From NCBI RefSeq assembly GCF_010500955.1, contig NZ_QVMJ01000012.1:1-64000 (forward strand): 64,000 bases of DNA, in the 5' to 3' direction. A program made the position numbers and the translations under genes. The number at the start of each line of letters is the position of its first letter. Position 1 is the first letter of the stretch. This document shows positions 43,542-52,414 of this stretch, piece by piece. The notes beneath the pieces were generated by a model. It worked only from the letters and a program-made list of their open reading frames with translations, did no database searches and was not told the origin of the DNA. The stretch comes from Bacteroides sp. 519. GTDB lineage: Bacteria; Bacteroidota; Bacteroidia; Bacteroidales; Bacteroidaceae.

Positions 43542-44339
43542 ATGAATAAATCAATTTTTAAAATTGAACAAATGGATTGTCCGAGTGAGGAAAACCTCAT
43601 TCGGATGAAACTCCAAAATATAGAGGGTGTTGCAAAGCAGGAATTTGACCTGAAAGGCAGGATATTTACTGTTTACCATACAGGCGACTATCAGGAAATC
43701 GAAAAGCAGCTTGCTACCTTGAATCTCGGTTCACGCTTTATTGAAAGTAAAGAAGTAACAGGAGAAGTCCAGGCAGAGGAAAATAGCAAACAGCGTAAAG
43801 TCCTTTGGATTGTACTGGCTATTAACTTCGGCTTTTTCCTGATTGAAATGTCAACGGGTATTATATCCAAATCTATGGGATTGGTTGCTGATAGCCTTGA
43901 TATGCTTGCTGATGCTTTTGTTTATGGATTAAGTTTGTTTGCAGTCGGTGCAGCCGTAAGCCGTAAGAAGCGTGTTGCTATGATTTGCGGATATTTCCAG
44001 ATACTTTTGGCTGCCGTTGGTTTTATAGAGGTAATCAGACGGTTTACAGGTACAGAGGAAATGCCTGTTTTTCAAACAATGATAGGTATATCCGTACTTG
44101 CTTTGATTGCTAATGTTATATGTTTGCTTTTACTTCAAAGGACGAAGAGCAAAGATGCCCATATTCAGGCAAGTATCATCTTTTCATCCAACGATGTAAT
44201 AATAAATGCAGGGGTAATTCTTGCCGGATTCTTAGTATGGCAGTTGAATAATCAGATACCCGACCTTATTATCGGTAGTATTGTATTCCTTATTGTTATA
44301 AGAGGGGCAATTAGGATATTGAAACTTGCTAAAAATTAA
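43542..44339 (+). CDS. CDF-family cation transporter with HMA-like N-terminus
   Basis: A 265-residue transporter. Residues 1-70 form a small domain like heavy-metal-associated domains (KIEQMDCPSEENLIRMKLQNIEGV), but with one Cys instead of CxxC. The membrane part has six helices, with the metal sites in VADSLDMLADAFVYGLSLFAV and SNDVIINAGVILAG. It would move a divalent metal across the inner membrane. It starts one base after the receptor gene. Confidence 0.87.
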   Translation: MNKSIFKIEQMDCPSEENLIRMKLQNIEGVAKQEFDLKGRIFTVYHTGDYQEIEKQLATLNLGSRFIESKEVTGEVQAEENSKQRKVLWIVLAINFGFFLIEMSTGIISKSMGLVADSLDMLADAFVYGLSLFAVGAAVSRKKRVAMICGYFQILLAAVGFIEVIRRFTGTEEMPVFQTMIGISVLALIANVICLLLLQRTKSKDAHIQASIIFSSNDVIINAGVILAGFLVWQLNNQIPDLIIGSIVFLIVIRGAIRILKLAKN

Positions 44340-44351
44340 ATAATGTCATTT

Positions 44352-44397
44352 GATCTGCAAATTATTTGTATATTTTCTCTCAAATAATTTGCAGATC
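44352..44397 (+). terminator. terminator after the second metal module
   Basis: A 17-base perfect stem GATCTGCAAATTATTTG / CAAATAATTTGCAGATC with a 12-base loop. It repeats the stem at 40117-40162, so the module is bracketed by the same sequence. Confidence 0.7.
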
Positions 44398-44455
44398 TCA
44401 TAAGAATAGTAACGGGCGGAAACCGCGCGTCTGTTTATTTTATATCAGCTATATT

Positions 44456-45238
44456 TTATCTGCTGTTTTGTGGGCAGCATCCCCAACCGTCGTATTTGGC
44501 ACCGTAGTCATTACCCAATGTTACTAACTCCCATGTATATTCGTTAATCTCTGAGGGCATGACATTGTTTAGCCGGGAGATTTGCAATGCGAAATGATAG
44601 GAATCGCCATGATCTACGGTTTCTTTTAGCGCCACTTTATATCCGAGCGTTTCGACTTCCCGAATAAACTGCTCTCGCCCTTCTTCGGTCGGGAAATAGA
44701 TAAAGTGATCCACTTCCCTTTCTTTGCTGAAGTCGTCGCCGTCCTGATCCAGTTGGAATAAGACCGACTGGTTTTCTATGGTTTGCAGTTCGTATTTGGA
44801 TGGGTACAACAAGTCGAAGTAGGTATTCCAATCCTTGTCTTTCTGCACTTCAATGTTGTACGAGTATTCGGGATGTACATTCATGACGGACTTTAAGAGT
44901 TCCTCGCATTCTTTTCCGTGTTTTACATAAAGGTACATATTCATCAGACCGTTTGACTTAACGATTCCTGCGACGATGACATTTTTCTTTTCGGTAGCCT
45001 CGATGATTTCTTCTTGGATGCTGTGTAGTACCTCGGATTCTTCTTCTGCCGTGAATAATCCGTTTTCATCTGCGGAGAGCATCTGAATAGTAAATAGCAG
45101 CAACTCTTTGAGGTTATCTATTGGGGCTAAGTCTACCAGCGCGAGGTTCATCAGGACGTTAGCGGGATGATCTTCGATGTGGCTGAAATAAGCAACCCAT
45201 TGTTCTGGTATATTGTTGGTTTTAATTGATTCTGACAT
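44456..45238 (-). CDS. DUF695 and RraB-like two-domain protein
   Basis: A 260-residue cytoplasmic protein. The N-terminal half (QWVAYFSHIEDHPANVLMNLAL and the later YLYVKHGKECEELL) fits DUF695. From about residue 165, DGDDFSKEREVDHFIYFPTEEGREQFIREVETLGYKV is a RraB-type domain, which in E. coli inhibits RNase E. The C-terminus carries CC. First gene of the minus-strand accessory block from the left. Confidence 0.82.
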   Translation of the reverse strand: MSESIKTNNIPEQWVAYFSHIEDHPANVLMNLALVDLAPIDNLKELLLFTIQMLSADENGLFTAEEESEVLHSIQEEIIEATEKKNVIVAGIVKSNGLMNMYLYVKHGKECEELLKSVMNVHPEYSYNIEVQKDKDWNTYFDLLYPSKYELQTIENQSVLFQLDQDGDDFSKEREVDHFIYFPTEEGREQFIREVETLGYKVALKETVDHGDSYHFALQISRLNNVMPSEINEYTWELVTLGNDYGAKYDGWGCCPQNSR

Positions 45239-45381
45239 ATTGTATAACTTTTATTACGGCGTGAATTTAACTAAAAGATTTTAATACTCACTGTATTAGG
45301 ATAATCTAAAAAATATTTAGTGATATAATAGCTATCCCGACGGTGTTCCGTCGGGATTTTTTCGTGTATAAAGAGGAAAAT

Positions 45382-45744
45382 TCAACGAATATCTGTACCG
45401 AACATTTCATTGAAGAACGCTACAAGTTCCTCTCGACGCAGGCTATCCCAATAGAGAGAGGCAGGGTGATACGGTTCGTGCCGACCGATTTCATAGGCAA
45501 TATCCATTTTTGTAAAACGCTTGCCCTGATTGTAGCGCATTTCTGTACCTTCCAACCAACGTGAACGACGGCTTTGTTGTTGAAGCGGGAGCAGTTGTTC
45601 CAACATATAGGCATAATTTTCGCCTACGGTGTGTCCGCTTTCCATTTTATACGGACTGTCTTTACAACGCTTACATTCGTCAATGGCGGCGTTCAAATCT
45701 GTTACTTCAATTATGTTTCCATCTATGTCTTTTATTGTTGTCAT
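45382..45744 (-). CDS. hypothetical ICE accessory protein
   Basis: A 120-residue cytoplasmic protein of unknown family. NAAIDECKRCKDSPYKMESGHTVGENYAYMLEQL forms a charged helix; the C-terminus ends FFNEMFGTDIR. It lies nine bases after the next minus-strand gene and is likely in one operon with it. Confidence 0.6.
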   Translation of the reverse strand: MTTIKDIDGNIIEVTDLNAAIDECKRCKDSPYKMESGHTVGENYAYMLEQLLPLQQQSRRSRWLEGTEMRYNQGKRFTKMDIAYEIGRHEPYHPASLYWDSLRREELVAFFNEMFGTDIR

Positions 45745-45752
45745 ATTCTTTG

Positions 45753-46433
45753 TTATTTAGAGGTTTGTACTTGCATTGAGGAAACATACCAATTATCTTG
45801 ATACTTGTCTCCAATCAGGTTAAAAGTACCTGATAGTCCGCTATTATCTGCGTATTTCTTGGCTTCCATTATAGAGCTGAACTCGCCCAACTTTTTGAAT
45901 CCAATAAATAATTTATACATGGTGCTGTTCTGTTTATGCTTGATGACTTCTGCCTGTAAAATGGCATACGCTTCATTATAATTTTTCTTTTTCTGTTCCA
46001 ATTTGGCTTTGGCTTTGAGTAACTTTTCATCCGTTTCAAGATTGAAAAACAGGTCATTGTGTGTCATATAGTCGATATATTTGGCGATTGCCCTTTCTAC
46101 CTTAGTTATCTGCGCTTTTGCCGAAGCTACTTTGCCTAAAAGGAAGTCAAAACCTGTTTGCAATCCCGTCCGCTTGTCGTATGCACAGTGATATACCCAA
46201 ATTTTCTTACGGGGGTATTTACATACCAATTTTGCCCTGCGCCACTCAATAACCCACCGCCAACGGTCTAACATGGCACGAGGGATGTCGATTATATGTA
46301 GTATTTCACGGTTTCTGTCCTCGTCCCTTACTTCAAAGGTTATATATACCCAATGTTCTATTTTGAGTTCCCGTTCCGCTTTTGCAAGGTCTTTGGCATC
46401 TTGCATCCAATCGTCTATTTTTTCCTGTGCCAT
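45753..46433 (-). CDS. hypothetical ICE accessory protein with coiled coil
   Basis: A 226-residue basic protein. The first 100 residues are mixed (HIIDIPRAMLDRWRWVIEWRRAKLVCKYPRKKIWVYHCAYDKRTG is strongly basic and aromatic). A coiled coil follows at about residues 110-175. Not recognised; the basic aromatic stretch could bind nucleic acid. Confidence 0.6.
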   Translation of the reverse strand: MAQEKIDDWMQDAKDLAKAERELKIEHWVYITFEVRDEDRNREILHIIDIPRAMLDRWRWVIEWRRAKLVCKYPRKKIWVYHCAYDKRTGLQTGFDFLLGKVASAKAQITKVERAIAKYIDYMTHNDLFFNLETDEKLLKAKAKLEQKKKNYNEAYAILQAEVIKHKQNSTMYKLFIGFKKLGEFSSIMEAKKYADNSGLSGTFNLIGDKYQDNWYVSSMQVQTSK

Positions 46434-46444
46434 GATATTGATAA

Positions 46445-46678
46445 TTAACTGTTATAAATTTGCTGTATTTCTTCTCCGATTTTTGACAACGCTTGTCGTT
46501 GTTCATCGGTAAGTGATAGTACAAAATCATCGTTGCTATACCATTCTCCGCTATCTTCTTGTTCTCGGAAACATCGCCTGTTAGCAGTATCTACGATTCC
46601 CAATATTACATCAACTTCGGTTGAAGTTAGTCCGCTAATTGTGCAGGTCTTATTTGTTTTATTTACTTTCAATTTCAT
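46445..46678 (-). CDS. small hypothetical protein
   Basis: A 77-residue acidic protein, 11 bases upstream of the previous gene in the same direction. Its N-terminus KLKVNKTNKTCTISGLTSTEVDVILGIVDTA is regular, and no known motif appears. Confidence 0.55.
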   Translation of the reverse strand: MKLKVNKTNKTCTISGLTSTEVDVILGIVDTANRRCFREQEDSGEWYSNDDFVLSLTDEQRQALSKIGEEIQQIYNS

Positions 46679-46716
46679 GCTTTTTGAGATTATGGGCGGA
46701 TTACTCCGCCCTTTGG

Positions 46717-47649
46717 TTATTCATATGCTTCAATCCTTTCTTTTACAATCTCATGTAAGTGTGAATTGGATTGATAAATTTTGATTTTTTCTTGAAAGGT
46801 TTTATTTTGCCAAAATTGGTTGGCATCATCAAGGAATTTTGCATCTATTTCATTATTGCCGTCTCTGTCCTGCTCTATACCTGTAATATCTTCAAATTCA
46901 TCAAAACTAAGCCATTGCCACCACGTATTAAGAGTTTGCAAAGACCATTCATTCGGCTTTTTGGGACTTTCCTCAAATGATCTGACAACCGTTTTCAATT
47001 TTTGTCCGTCTGATACACTTAATTCTTTATCCCTGTCCAAAAGCCAGTACAGGAAAAAGATGATAGTGTCTTTAGATATTATATGATTGCCATTGAATAG
47101 ATTTAGCAAAACAACAGGTTCTTTTTCTTTGGCTTTCAATGCTTCTTCGCTTGTGGTATAGGCATTTTCACCGATACCGAAACGTAGGGAGTTGTTTACG
47201 GTAAATTCTACCTTTCCGTATTCTTCCATTTTCCTGTATATGAAGTGTTCTAAATCTCTTATATCGTGTATCAGGTCGAAAGGGTGCAAGGCTTCCAGTT
47301 CTTCTTTTAACTGGTTGTGAATATCCCTTAACATGGGTTCAATGGTAAACCATTTAGTAGGGTTGGTTATCTTTCGGCAAGTGGCAGGATCGTGAACGTC
47401 ATCGAGAAATAAACCATTCTTATCAAGTGTGCAATAACAGTCATAGCAGAAATGCGTATGATATTCCGTTTCGCTCTTTTTGATAGACTTATTTATGATT
47501 ATTCGGATTTGACCGTTCTGTAACAGATAAAAACGGATGCTCCAACGGTCAGTTTCAAAAGCTATTTGATAATGCTTGCTTTCGCCTGTTACCCTGTTCA
47601 GGAAATGTACAACTCCCTTATACATAATTGCTATTTTATTCGGTTTCAT
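46717..47649 (-). CDS. hypothetical ICE accessory protein
   Basis: A 310-residue cytoplasmic protein with an N-terminal beta-rich part carrying HFCYDCYC (residues 66-73), suggesting a metal site, and a helical C-terminal half. It belongs to the same minus-strand block. Family not recognised. Confidence 0.6.
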   Translation of the reverse strand: MKPNKIAIMYKGVVHFLNRVTGESKHYQIAFETDRWSIRFYLLQNGQIRIIINKSIKKSETEYHTHFCYDCYCTLDKNGLFLDDVHDPATCRKITNPTKWFTIEPMLRDIHNQLKEELEALHPFDLIHDIRDLEHFIYRKMEEYGKVEFTVNNSLRFGIGENAYTTSEEALKAKEKEPVVLLNLFNGNHIISKDTIIFFLYWLLDRDKELSVSDGQKLKTVVRSFEESPKKPNEWSLQTLNTWWQWLSFDEFEDITGIEQDRDGNNEIDAKFLDDANQFWQNKTFQEKIKIYQSNSHLHEIVKERIEAYE

Positions 47650-47663
47650 ATTGATTGGATTTA

Positions 47664-48257
47664 TTAAAAGAATGATAATTCTAATTGTACAGGTTTACGC
47701 CCTGTAATCTCGTCAAATAAGGCTTTCGCTTGTTTTAATACATTGATTGCATATCGGTCGGTCTTACTGCTGTCTTTTTCAAGTCCTGTAAGCATTTCAT
47801 TTAATGCTGCTTTCAGGCAGTCTTTTCTATTGTCGAATATTTTACCCCATACATTAAGCCCATAGCCTGATCCGCCTGTACTGTGAGAGTAACTCATTCC
47901 ATAAGTCCATTTTCCGTTTAAGCCTTTACCCAGTGTGATATGGTTAGATACCGCCCAACCGTCCCGATGTGGGAATTGTATTTCTTCACGTTCCAAAAAA
48001 TCAGGTCTTTCCAACCAACCGTATTCGTTAAATTCCTTTTTAATGAAGCCAAATACTAAATGTCTTTCGTACTCTCGTTTATTCATTAATAACTGGCGAG
48101 GGGTATTTCCAAAACTCTCGTATTCCTCTATTATCGCCCTGTCGTTACGTCTTAATGCGTTCAGATATATAGCTACATTGTGGCGTTCTGCCCTGCAAAA
48201 ATTGATGTCCTGTATCTTTTGCAATTTTTCGTATGCTGACAATTCTCTGTATTTCAT
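47664..48257 (-). CDS. hypothetical ICE accessory protein
   Basis: A 197-residue protein; the centre has WTYGMSYSHSTGGSGYGLNVWGKIFDNRKDC, followed by a helical C-terminus ending QLELSFF. Such proteins are common in the accessory part of Bacteroides conjugative elements, but have no assigned function. Confidence 0.62.
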   Translation of the reverse strand: MKYRELSAYEKLQKIQDINFCRAERHNVAIYLNALRRNDRAIIEEYESFGNTPRQLLMNKREYERHLVFGFIKKEFNEYGWLERPDFLEREEIQFPHRDGWAVSNHITLGKGLNGKWTYGMSYSHSTGGSGYGLNVWGKIFDNRKDCLKAALNEMLTGLEKDSSKTDRYAINVLKQAKALFDEITGRKPVQLELSFF

Positions 48258-48304
48258 GACTGTTATTTTGTGGGGCAGGGTTACTGCCCCGTGTTTGACT
48301 TCTT

Positions 48305-48865
48305 TTATCTTGCACTCATTGTTATAGTTCCTCGCAGATTGGGTGAGAACTTTTGTTCATAGGCTTCAATCTGCCTTTCAAGTTCTTCCCATGCGGTTAT
48401 TTCTTCATCATACATCTGTAAATCGGCTTTACATTCTTGTATTAGAATTGTGAGGTATTCTTTTTCTATTTCAATTTGCTTGATTGCTTCATCCGCATTT
48501 ATCCTGTCTTGTGAATTTTCATCAGGCTTGGTTGTTGGCAGGAGAAAAACGCAGTTGTATGATGTCAGATAATTCCATGTTTTGCCCTCCACACTTGCAT
48601 ACATTCTGTGATTATTGTCAGATATACCGATTGCAATGCCTTTACATCCTCTTTTTTCGGTGATGCTGTAAGAAAGGTTGTTCGGGTTCTCTGCGGTGTA
48701 TATGGCTTTAATTAGCTTTGAATTGGCTACCTTGCCATTAAAGGCTCTGATAAACGGCTCACACGTTTCCAAACCTTTTATAAGGTTCTCATTTACTTTA
48801 ATTTGTTGGTTCATTCTATTAATGAACTCTTGTTTTCTATTGGGGTTCTTTAATCCGTAATACAT
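48305..48865 (-). CDS. hypothetical ICE accessory protein
   Basis: A 186-residue protein with helices at both ends around a mixed centre (TEKRGCKGIAIGISDNNHRMYASVEGKTWNYLTSYNCVFLLP). The C-terminal half is a probable coiled coil. Not recognised. Confidence 0.6.
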   Translation of the reverse strand: MYYGLKNPNRKQEFINRMNQQIKVNENLIKGLETCEPFIRAFNGKVANSKLIKAIYTAENPNNLSYSITEKRGCKGIAIGISDNNHRMYASVEGKTWNYLTSYNCVFLLPTTKPDENSQDRINADEAIKQIEIEKEYLTILIQECKADLQMYDEEITAWEELERQIEAYEQKFSPNLRGTITMSAR

Positions 48866-48885
48866 GATATATTGTTTTTTGATTG

Positions 48886-49092
48886 TTAATTATTTACTGC
48901 GTCCCATTCTCCTTTTTGGTCATCAAACCAAATTGCATGATAGAATTGGACGGTTACTTTTGGCTTCTTTCTTGGGTTGGCAAAGGTTTCCGTTTGGCTG
49001 ACTTTCCACCCTTTTGCAGTTTCTGCGAGAATTATACAGGATAGGTTTTTATTATACCTGTGGATGAATTTCATATCTATATCTACTCTCAT
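48886..49092 (-). CDS. small hypothetical protein
   Basis: A 68-residue protein, beta-rich, following the 330-residue gene by 50 bases on the same strand. No motif identified; accepted on its spacing in a tightly packed gene row. Confidence 0.5.
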   Translation of the reverse strand: MRVDIDMKFIHRYNKNLSCIILAETAKGWKVSQTETFANPRKKPKVTVQFYHAIWFDDQKGEWDAVNN

Positions 49093-49143
49093 GGTGATTG
49101 TTTTTAGTAGGGCAGATAGGCTCTGCCCTGTGTTCTACATTGT

Positions 49144-50136
49144 TTAATCCAATCCGAAATAATAGGCTAACCTTTGCTCTTGTGATTTCGGGAAAATCCA
49201 TCCTTTAATTTTTTTCCCATTAAAGGTTAATCGACTGTTGAAGCGTCCTCCCATTGCTCTTAGTTCGTCTTTAATTGCTTTGGTTTCCCCGAATACCGCT
49301 ACTGCTTTGGCTGAATACTCAACCATTGTACAACCGCATTTACTTTCCCCTGTCTGGTTGGTTGGTGGCGTTGTGTTGGACTTACTGATATGTATATTAT
49401 CTTCGCTTCCTGCTGTGTATGCAAAATCTTCAATAGTGCGTTCACGGTTATATACTGGCACTTTTTTAATTATCCAACCGCTATGCCTATATTCTCCTAA
49501 ATAATACCCTGCACCCATAGAGTATTTTTCCCTATTTTCGTAATCCTCGTTAAACTCGGCTAAATAGGCGGTTTCCTCGAAGTTTGATGCGTATTTACGC
49601 ATTTCGGAAAAAATATCCCTTTTATGTTTGGAAAAGCCTAAAATGACGGTGCGTTGTGTGCTACTTCCGTAATAGTCGGTTTGACTATCGCTTTCGTTTT
49701 GTTTCAGACGTGCCACGATTACCGCTTGCGCATCTTCGGGAAATATCTCGGCAAAACGTTTACGCCCTATTACCTTAACTTCTTCTACTCTTATCTTCTC
49801 TTTTTCGGCTTCGTCTGTTTCCGCTTTAACTATGTCTTTCGCTTCCTGAAGAAGTAACGCCACTTCAAAACCATCCATAAATTCAGGATTTTCGCTGTCG
49901 TAATAATAACCGATACCGAATTTTTCGCTTAATGGTCTGATTATGTCTGCTGTCTGAAAAACTTTTTTCCGTAGGTTAATCAGCTTGTAAGTGATACCCC
50001 AGTTATTTTTAACGATGTCATAGACTACATATCTGTCATAGCTATAACCCTCCATTTGGATAACCTGATTGACTTGAACAACCTGTATAGCCTTGTCAAT
50101 TTCCTTGTTTGCTCCTAATAAAAATACTTTGCTCAT
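49144..50136 (-). CDS. ICE accessory protein with conserved C-terminal domain
   Basis: A 330-residue cytoplasmic protein. The C-terminal 60 residues (KAVAVFGETKAIKDELRAMGGRFNSRLTFNGKKIKGWIFPKSQEQRLAYYFGL) form a domain repeatedly found in plasmid and ICE proteins of Bacteroidetes, sometimes fused to other parts. The N-terminal part is unassigned. Possible roles include DNA binding or host-defence avoidance (inference). Confidence 0.68.
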   Translation of the reverse strand: MSKVFLLGANKEIDKAIQVVQVNQVIQMEGYSYDRYVVYDIVKNNWGITYKLINLRKKVFQTADIIRPLSEKFGIGYYYDSENPEFMDGFEVALLLQEAKDIVKAETDEAEKEKIRVEEVKVIGRKRFAEIFPEDAQAVIVARLKQNESDSQTDYYGSSTQRTVILGFSKHKRDIFSEMRKYASNFEETAYLAEFNEDYENREKYSMGAGYYLGEYRHSGWIIKKVPVYNRERTIEDFAYTAGSEDNIHISKSNTTPPTNQTGESKCGCTMVEYSAKAVAVFGETKAIKDELRAMGGRFNSRLTFNGKKIKGWIFPKSQEQRLAYYFGLD

Positions 50137-50155
50137 AACTCTAAATTTTAAGGGA

Positions 50156-50392
50156 TTATAAAAAGGTCAGCATTGCGAGAATAAAGAGGATTATAGCACC
50201 CATACCCACGAAAAAGGAGAGGATACCCCGTATAACAGGAAGAAAGAGATACAAGCCCACTAAAGCCCAAATAAACCCTGTTCCCCACACACAGAAGCCC
50301 AAAACCGCCAAAACGATTTTTAAAACCAATTTTATGCTAATTGGATGGTAGGCTGTCGGTCGTTGTTTCCTATTTTTTTCTGTACTTCTCAT
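50156..50392 (-). CDS. small membrane protein
   Basis: A 78-residue protein with a basic N-terminus and two hydrophobic helices (residues 23-50 and 55-78). It is the first gene of the minus-strand accessory block, starting 20 bases upstream of the 330-residue gene. Function unknown. Confidence 0.6.
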   Translation of the reverse strand: MRSTEKNRKQRPTAYHPISIKLVLKIVLAVLGFCVWGTGFIWALVGLYLFLPVIRGILSFFVGMGAIILFILAMLTFL

Positions 50393-50846
50393 AATTTCTG
50401 ACTTTTTTTTTATGCCAGTATGGAGAGGGTGAGGTGTGATCGAGTTTCAGGTGCCTTACTCACGCAGTGCTTTTTGGCAGCATCAAGATTTTTCAAAAAA
50501 ATACACTCGCTTTCCTGTACCTGATTGGGGTGCAGATACATTTCTTTAAGAAAAGAGGCTATAATTATTGCCCGGATAATTTCTTAAAATCTATTACAAA
50601 AGAGATTTTGAATCGAGGAAGATTTTTTTAAAAACACGTCTGATCTTGTGCAGCCAATAAACATGAAATAAATTCGCGCCTGATACTCGTTCACTCCGAA
50701 CCCCTCCTTTTTTATGGTCATAACTAAATGAGGAAGAAATTATACCGAGGGAAGTACAGAAAAAAGGAAATTTGGTTGTCTGCTTTGCGTTTATCATAAT
50801 AAAACGCAGAACTTTCCTCACAGAAAGGAAAGCTATATACAAAAAA
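50393..50846. other. gene-free stretch before the accessory block
   Basis: About 450 bases without a convincing gene. Two weak hairpins are seen, GCGTTT / AAACGC near 50798-50816 and CTTTCC / GGAAAG near 50811-50832. The promoter for the accessory block must be here, but I cannot pick a TAnnTTTG box with confidence. Confidence 0.5.
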
Positions 50847-50875
50847 AGCCTGTACCGATTTTTACGATACAGGCT
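50847..50875 (-). terminator. terminator after the lipoprotein gene
   Basis: On the minus strand, AGCCTGTA and TACAGGCT form a stem followed by TTTTTTT, 25 bases beyond the lipoprotein stop. Confidence 0.85.
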
Positions 50876-50899
50876 CCATTTGGATTGTGATATGTATTT

Positions 50900-51430
50900 T
50901 TATTTTGCTCTGGTTTTTCCGTAGCATTTGCTGCCGTCAGGAGATAAGTAGAAATCAAATGTTTCTTCAACGGCTGTTCCACCCGGAGCGATTGAGTATT
51001 TGCATCTAACAATTACGGCAAGAACATCATTCGGATTCTTACTGTCATATCCGTTAAGATTATCCGGAGTAAGATTTTTTAGAGAATCAATAGTATTGCT
51101 CATCCGTGCAATATCAGCATTGTATTTATCAATTTTAGCTTGATTTTTTTCTCTTGCCAGTAGATCTTCACTCATTTTTTTAGCCAGCTCAATCTTACTG
51201 ATGTTAGGTTGATTATTTTTCTGAAATTCATCAGTAAGATAGGCGATACTGTCGGCAACCGTAACGTTGCCGGTTTCGCTAATCTCAATAATTTTGAAGT
51301 TGAGATTTTCTTTTGTGTCGCTCCCTTTTAACAGGTTATCAGTAATGGTTTTTTCGTAATTACTCGTTGATGAGTTTGAACCGCAGGAAACCATAAAAAC
51401 AGCGATAAGTAAATAAAATACGTGTTTCAT
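50900..51430 (-). CDS. hypothetical lipoprotein
   Basis: A 176-residue protein with a lipobox (FMVSCGS, Cys near residue 16), a coiled-coil region (about residues 75-125) and a small beta-rich C-terminal part (VLAVIVRCKYSIAPGGTAVEETFDFYLSPDG). Not recognised beyond being a lipoprotein. Confidence 0.72.
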   Translation of the reverse strand: MKHVFYLLIAVFMVSCGSNSSTSNYEKTITDNLLKGSDTKENLNFKIIEISETGNVTVADSIAYLTDEFQKNNQPNISKIELAKKMSEDLLAREKNQAKIDKYNADIARMSNTIDSLKNLTPDNLNGYDSKNPNDVLAVIVRCKYSIAPGGTAVEETFDFYLSPDGSKCYGKTRAK

Positions 51431-51452
51431 ATCTAAATGTATTAAACGTTTA

Positions 51453-51872
51453 TTAATTCATCGAAATAGCCGGAAGTTTTGAGTGTAGGTTATATACTAT
51501 CAGAACTTCTGTTGATTTTTTATTATCAGTCCGGGTATATTCGGTTAATGCTTTCATTACCCATTCCCGAAATGCTTTTGCTTCAAAAGATGCTACACGG
51601 TAGCTGACAAATATCAGTGCTTCCAGATTATACAGTACCGTTTCGCATGGGTGCCCGTTGCTCTCAAATTTATGTATTCGGGTAACATCTTCTTCACGGA
51701 GCAAGCCGGATTTGAATATACTCCGTAGATTGTTACCAATCGTATTGACAAATACATTAAATAAGTCGGCAATTTGATGTTTCGTTACCCACAGGGTGCA
51801 ATTTACAAGTTTTGCTTCAACAATCAGTTGATTTTCACTATTTTCTTTAATATTTATATATCCTCGTTCCAT
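51453..51872 (-). CDS. RhuM-like protein, shortened
   Basis: A 139-residue protein matching the N-terminal region of the RhuM family (LWVTKHQIADLFNVFVNTIGNNLRSIFKSGLLREEDVTR and ETVLYNLEALIFVSYRVASFEAKAFREWV). RhuM proteins are usually over 300 residues (family knowledge), and the last 25 residues here do not fit, so this is probably a truncated copy. It follows the ORF6N gene by six bases. Confidence 0.7.
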   Translation of the reverse strand: MERGYINIKENSENQLIVEAKLVNCTLWVTKHQIADLFNVFVNTIGNNLRSIFKSGLLREEDVTRIHKFESNGHPCETVLYNLEALIFVSYRVASFEAKAFREWVMKALTEYTRTDNKKSTEVLIVYNLHSKLPAISMN

Positions 51873-51878
51873 AATATA

Positions 51879-52403
51879 TTATTCTTCATCCTGTTGAACA
51901 TTATAACCAATACGCTTACGGGGTTTATTTTCCAGTTCCTTTTGTGATGCAAGTTCGGTAAGAGCTTGGTAAATATCACTAAACTGCATATTTGTTTCCA
52001 CCATAAATTCCTCCAATTTACGATTTAATTCCGCATAACCCAGTGCATATTGTCGTAAAGCGACAAAAGCTCTGATAATAGATATATTAACCTGAATGGC
52101 CAACGTGCTGTTAAGAACGCTTGACAGTTGGGCTATACCCTGTTCAGTAAATGCAAAAGGTAAGTATTTTACGTGTTGCCCTTGTCCTTGATTTTCTAAG
52201 GTGCCAAAATTGCACCTTAAAAAATCGTACTCTTCCTTTGAGAGTTCAATCATAAAATCCGGAGGAAAACGGTCTATGTTCCGACGAACAGAACGTTTCA
52301 GATTTTTGGTTTCAACCTGATATAATTCAGCCAAATCGTAATCCAACATAACTCGCATACCTCGGATTTCATAAATCTTGCTTTGAATAATTTGTAATTC
52401 CAT
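51879..52403 (-). CDS. ORF6N domain DNA-binding protein
   Basis: A 174-residue protein with an ORF6N domain (residues 5-95; YEIRGMRVMLDYDLAELYQVETKNLKRSVRRNIDRFPPDFMIEL and FAFTEQGIAQLSSVL), followed by a helical tail. ORF6N proteins are common in phages and mobile elements and bind DNA, often as regulators. With the RhuM-like gene it forms a pair next to the recombinases. Confidence 0.87.
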   Translation of the reverse strand: MELQIIQSKIYEIRGMRVMLDYDLAELYQVETKNLKRSVRRNIDRFPPDFMIELSKEEYDFLRCNFGTLENQGQGQHVKYLPFAFTEQGIAQLSSVLNSTLAIQVNISIIRAFVALRQYALGYAELNRKLEEFMVETNMQFSDIYQALTELASQKELENKPRKRIGYNVQQDEE

Positions 52404-52414
52404 GATAAATATTT

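Noticed and set aside
50594..50842. An 82-codon minus-strand frame
   Set aside because: It starts inside a hairpin-rich AT stretch, has no recognisable feature and would run into the gene-free region before the accessory block.
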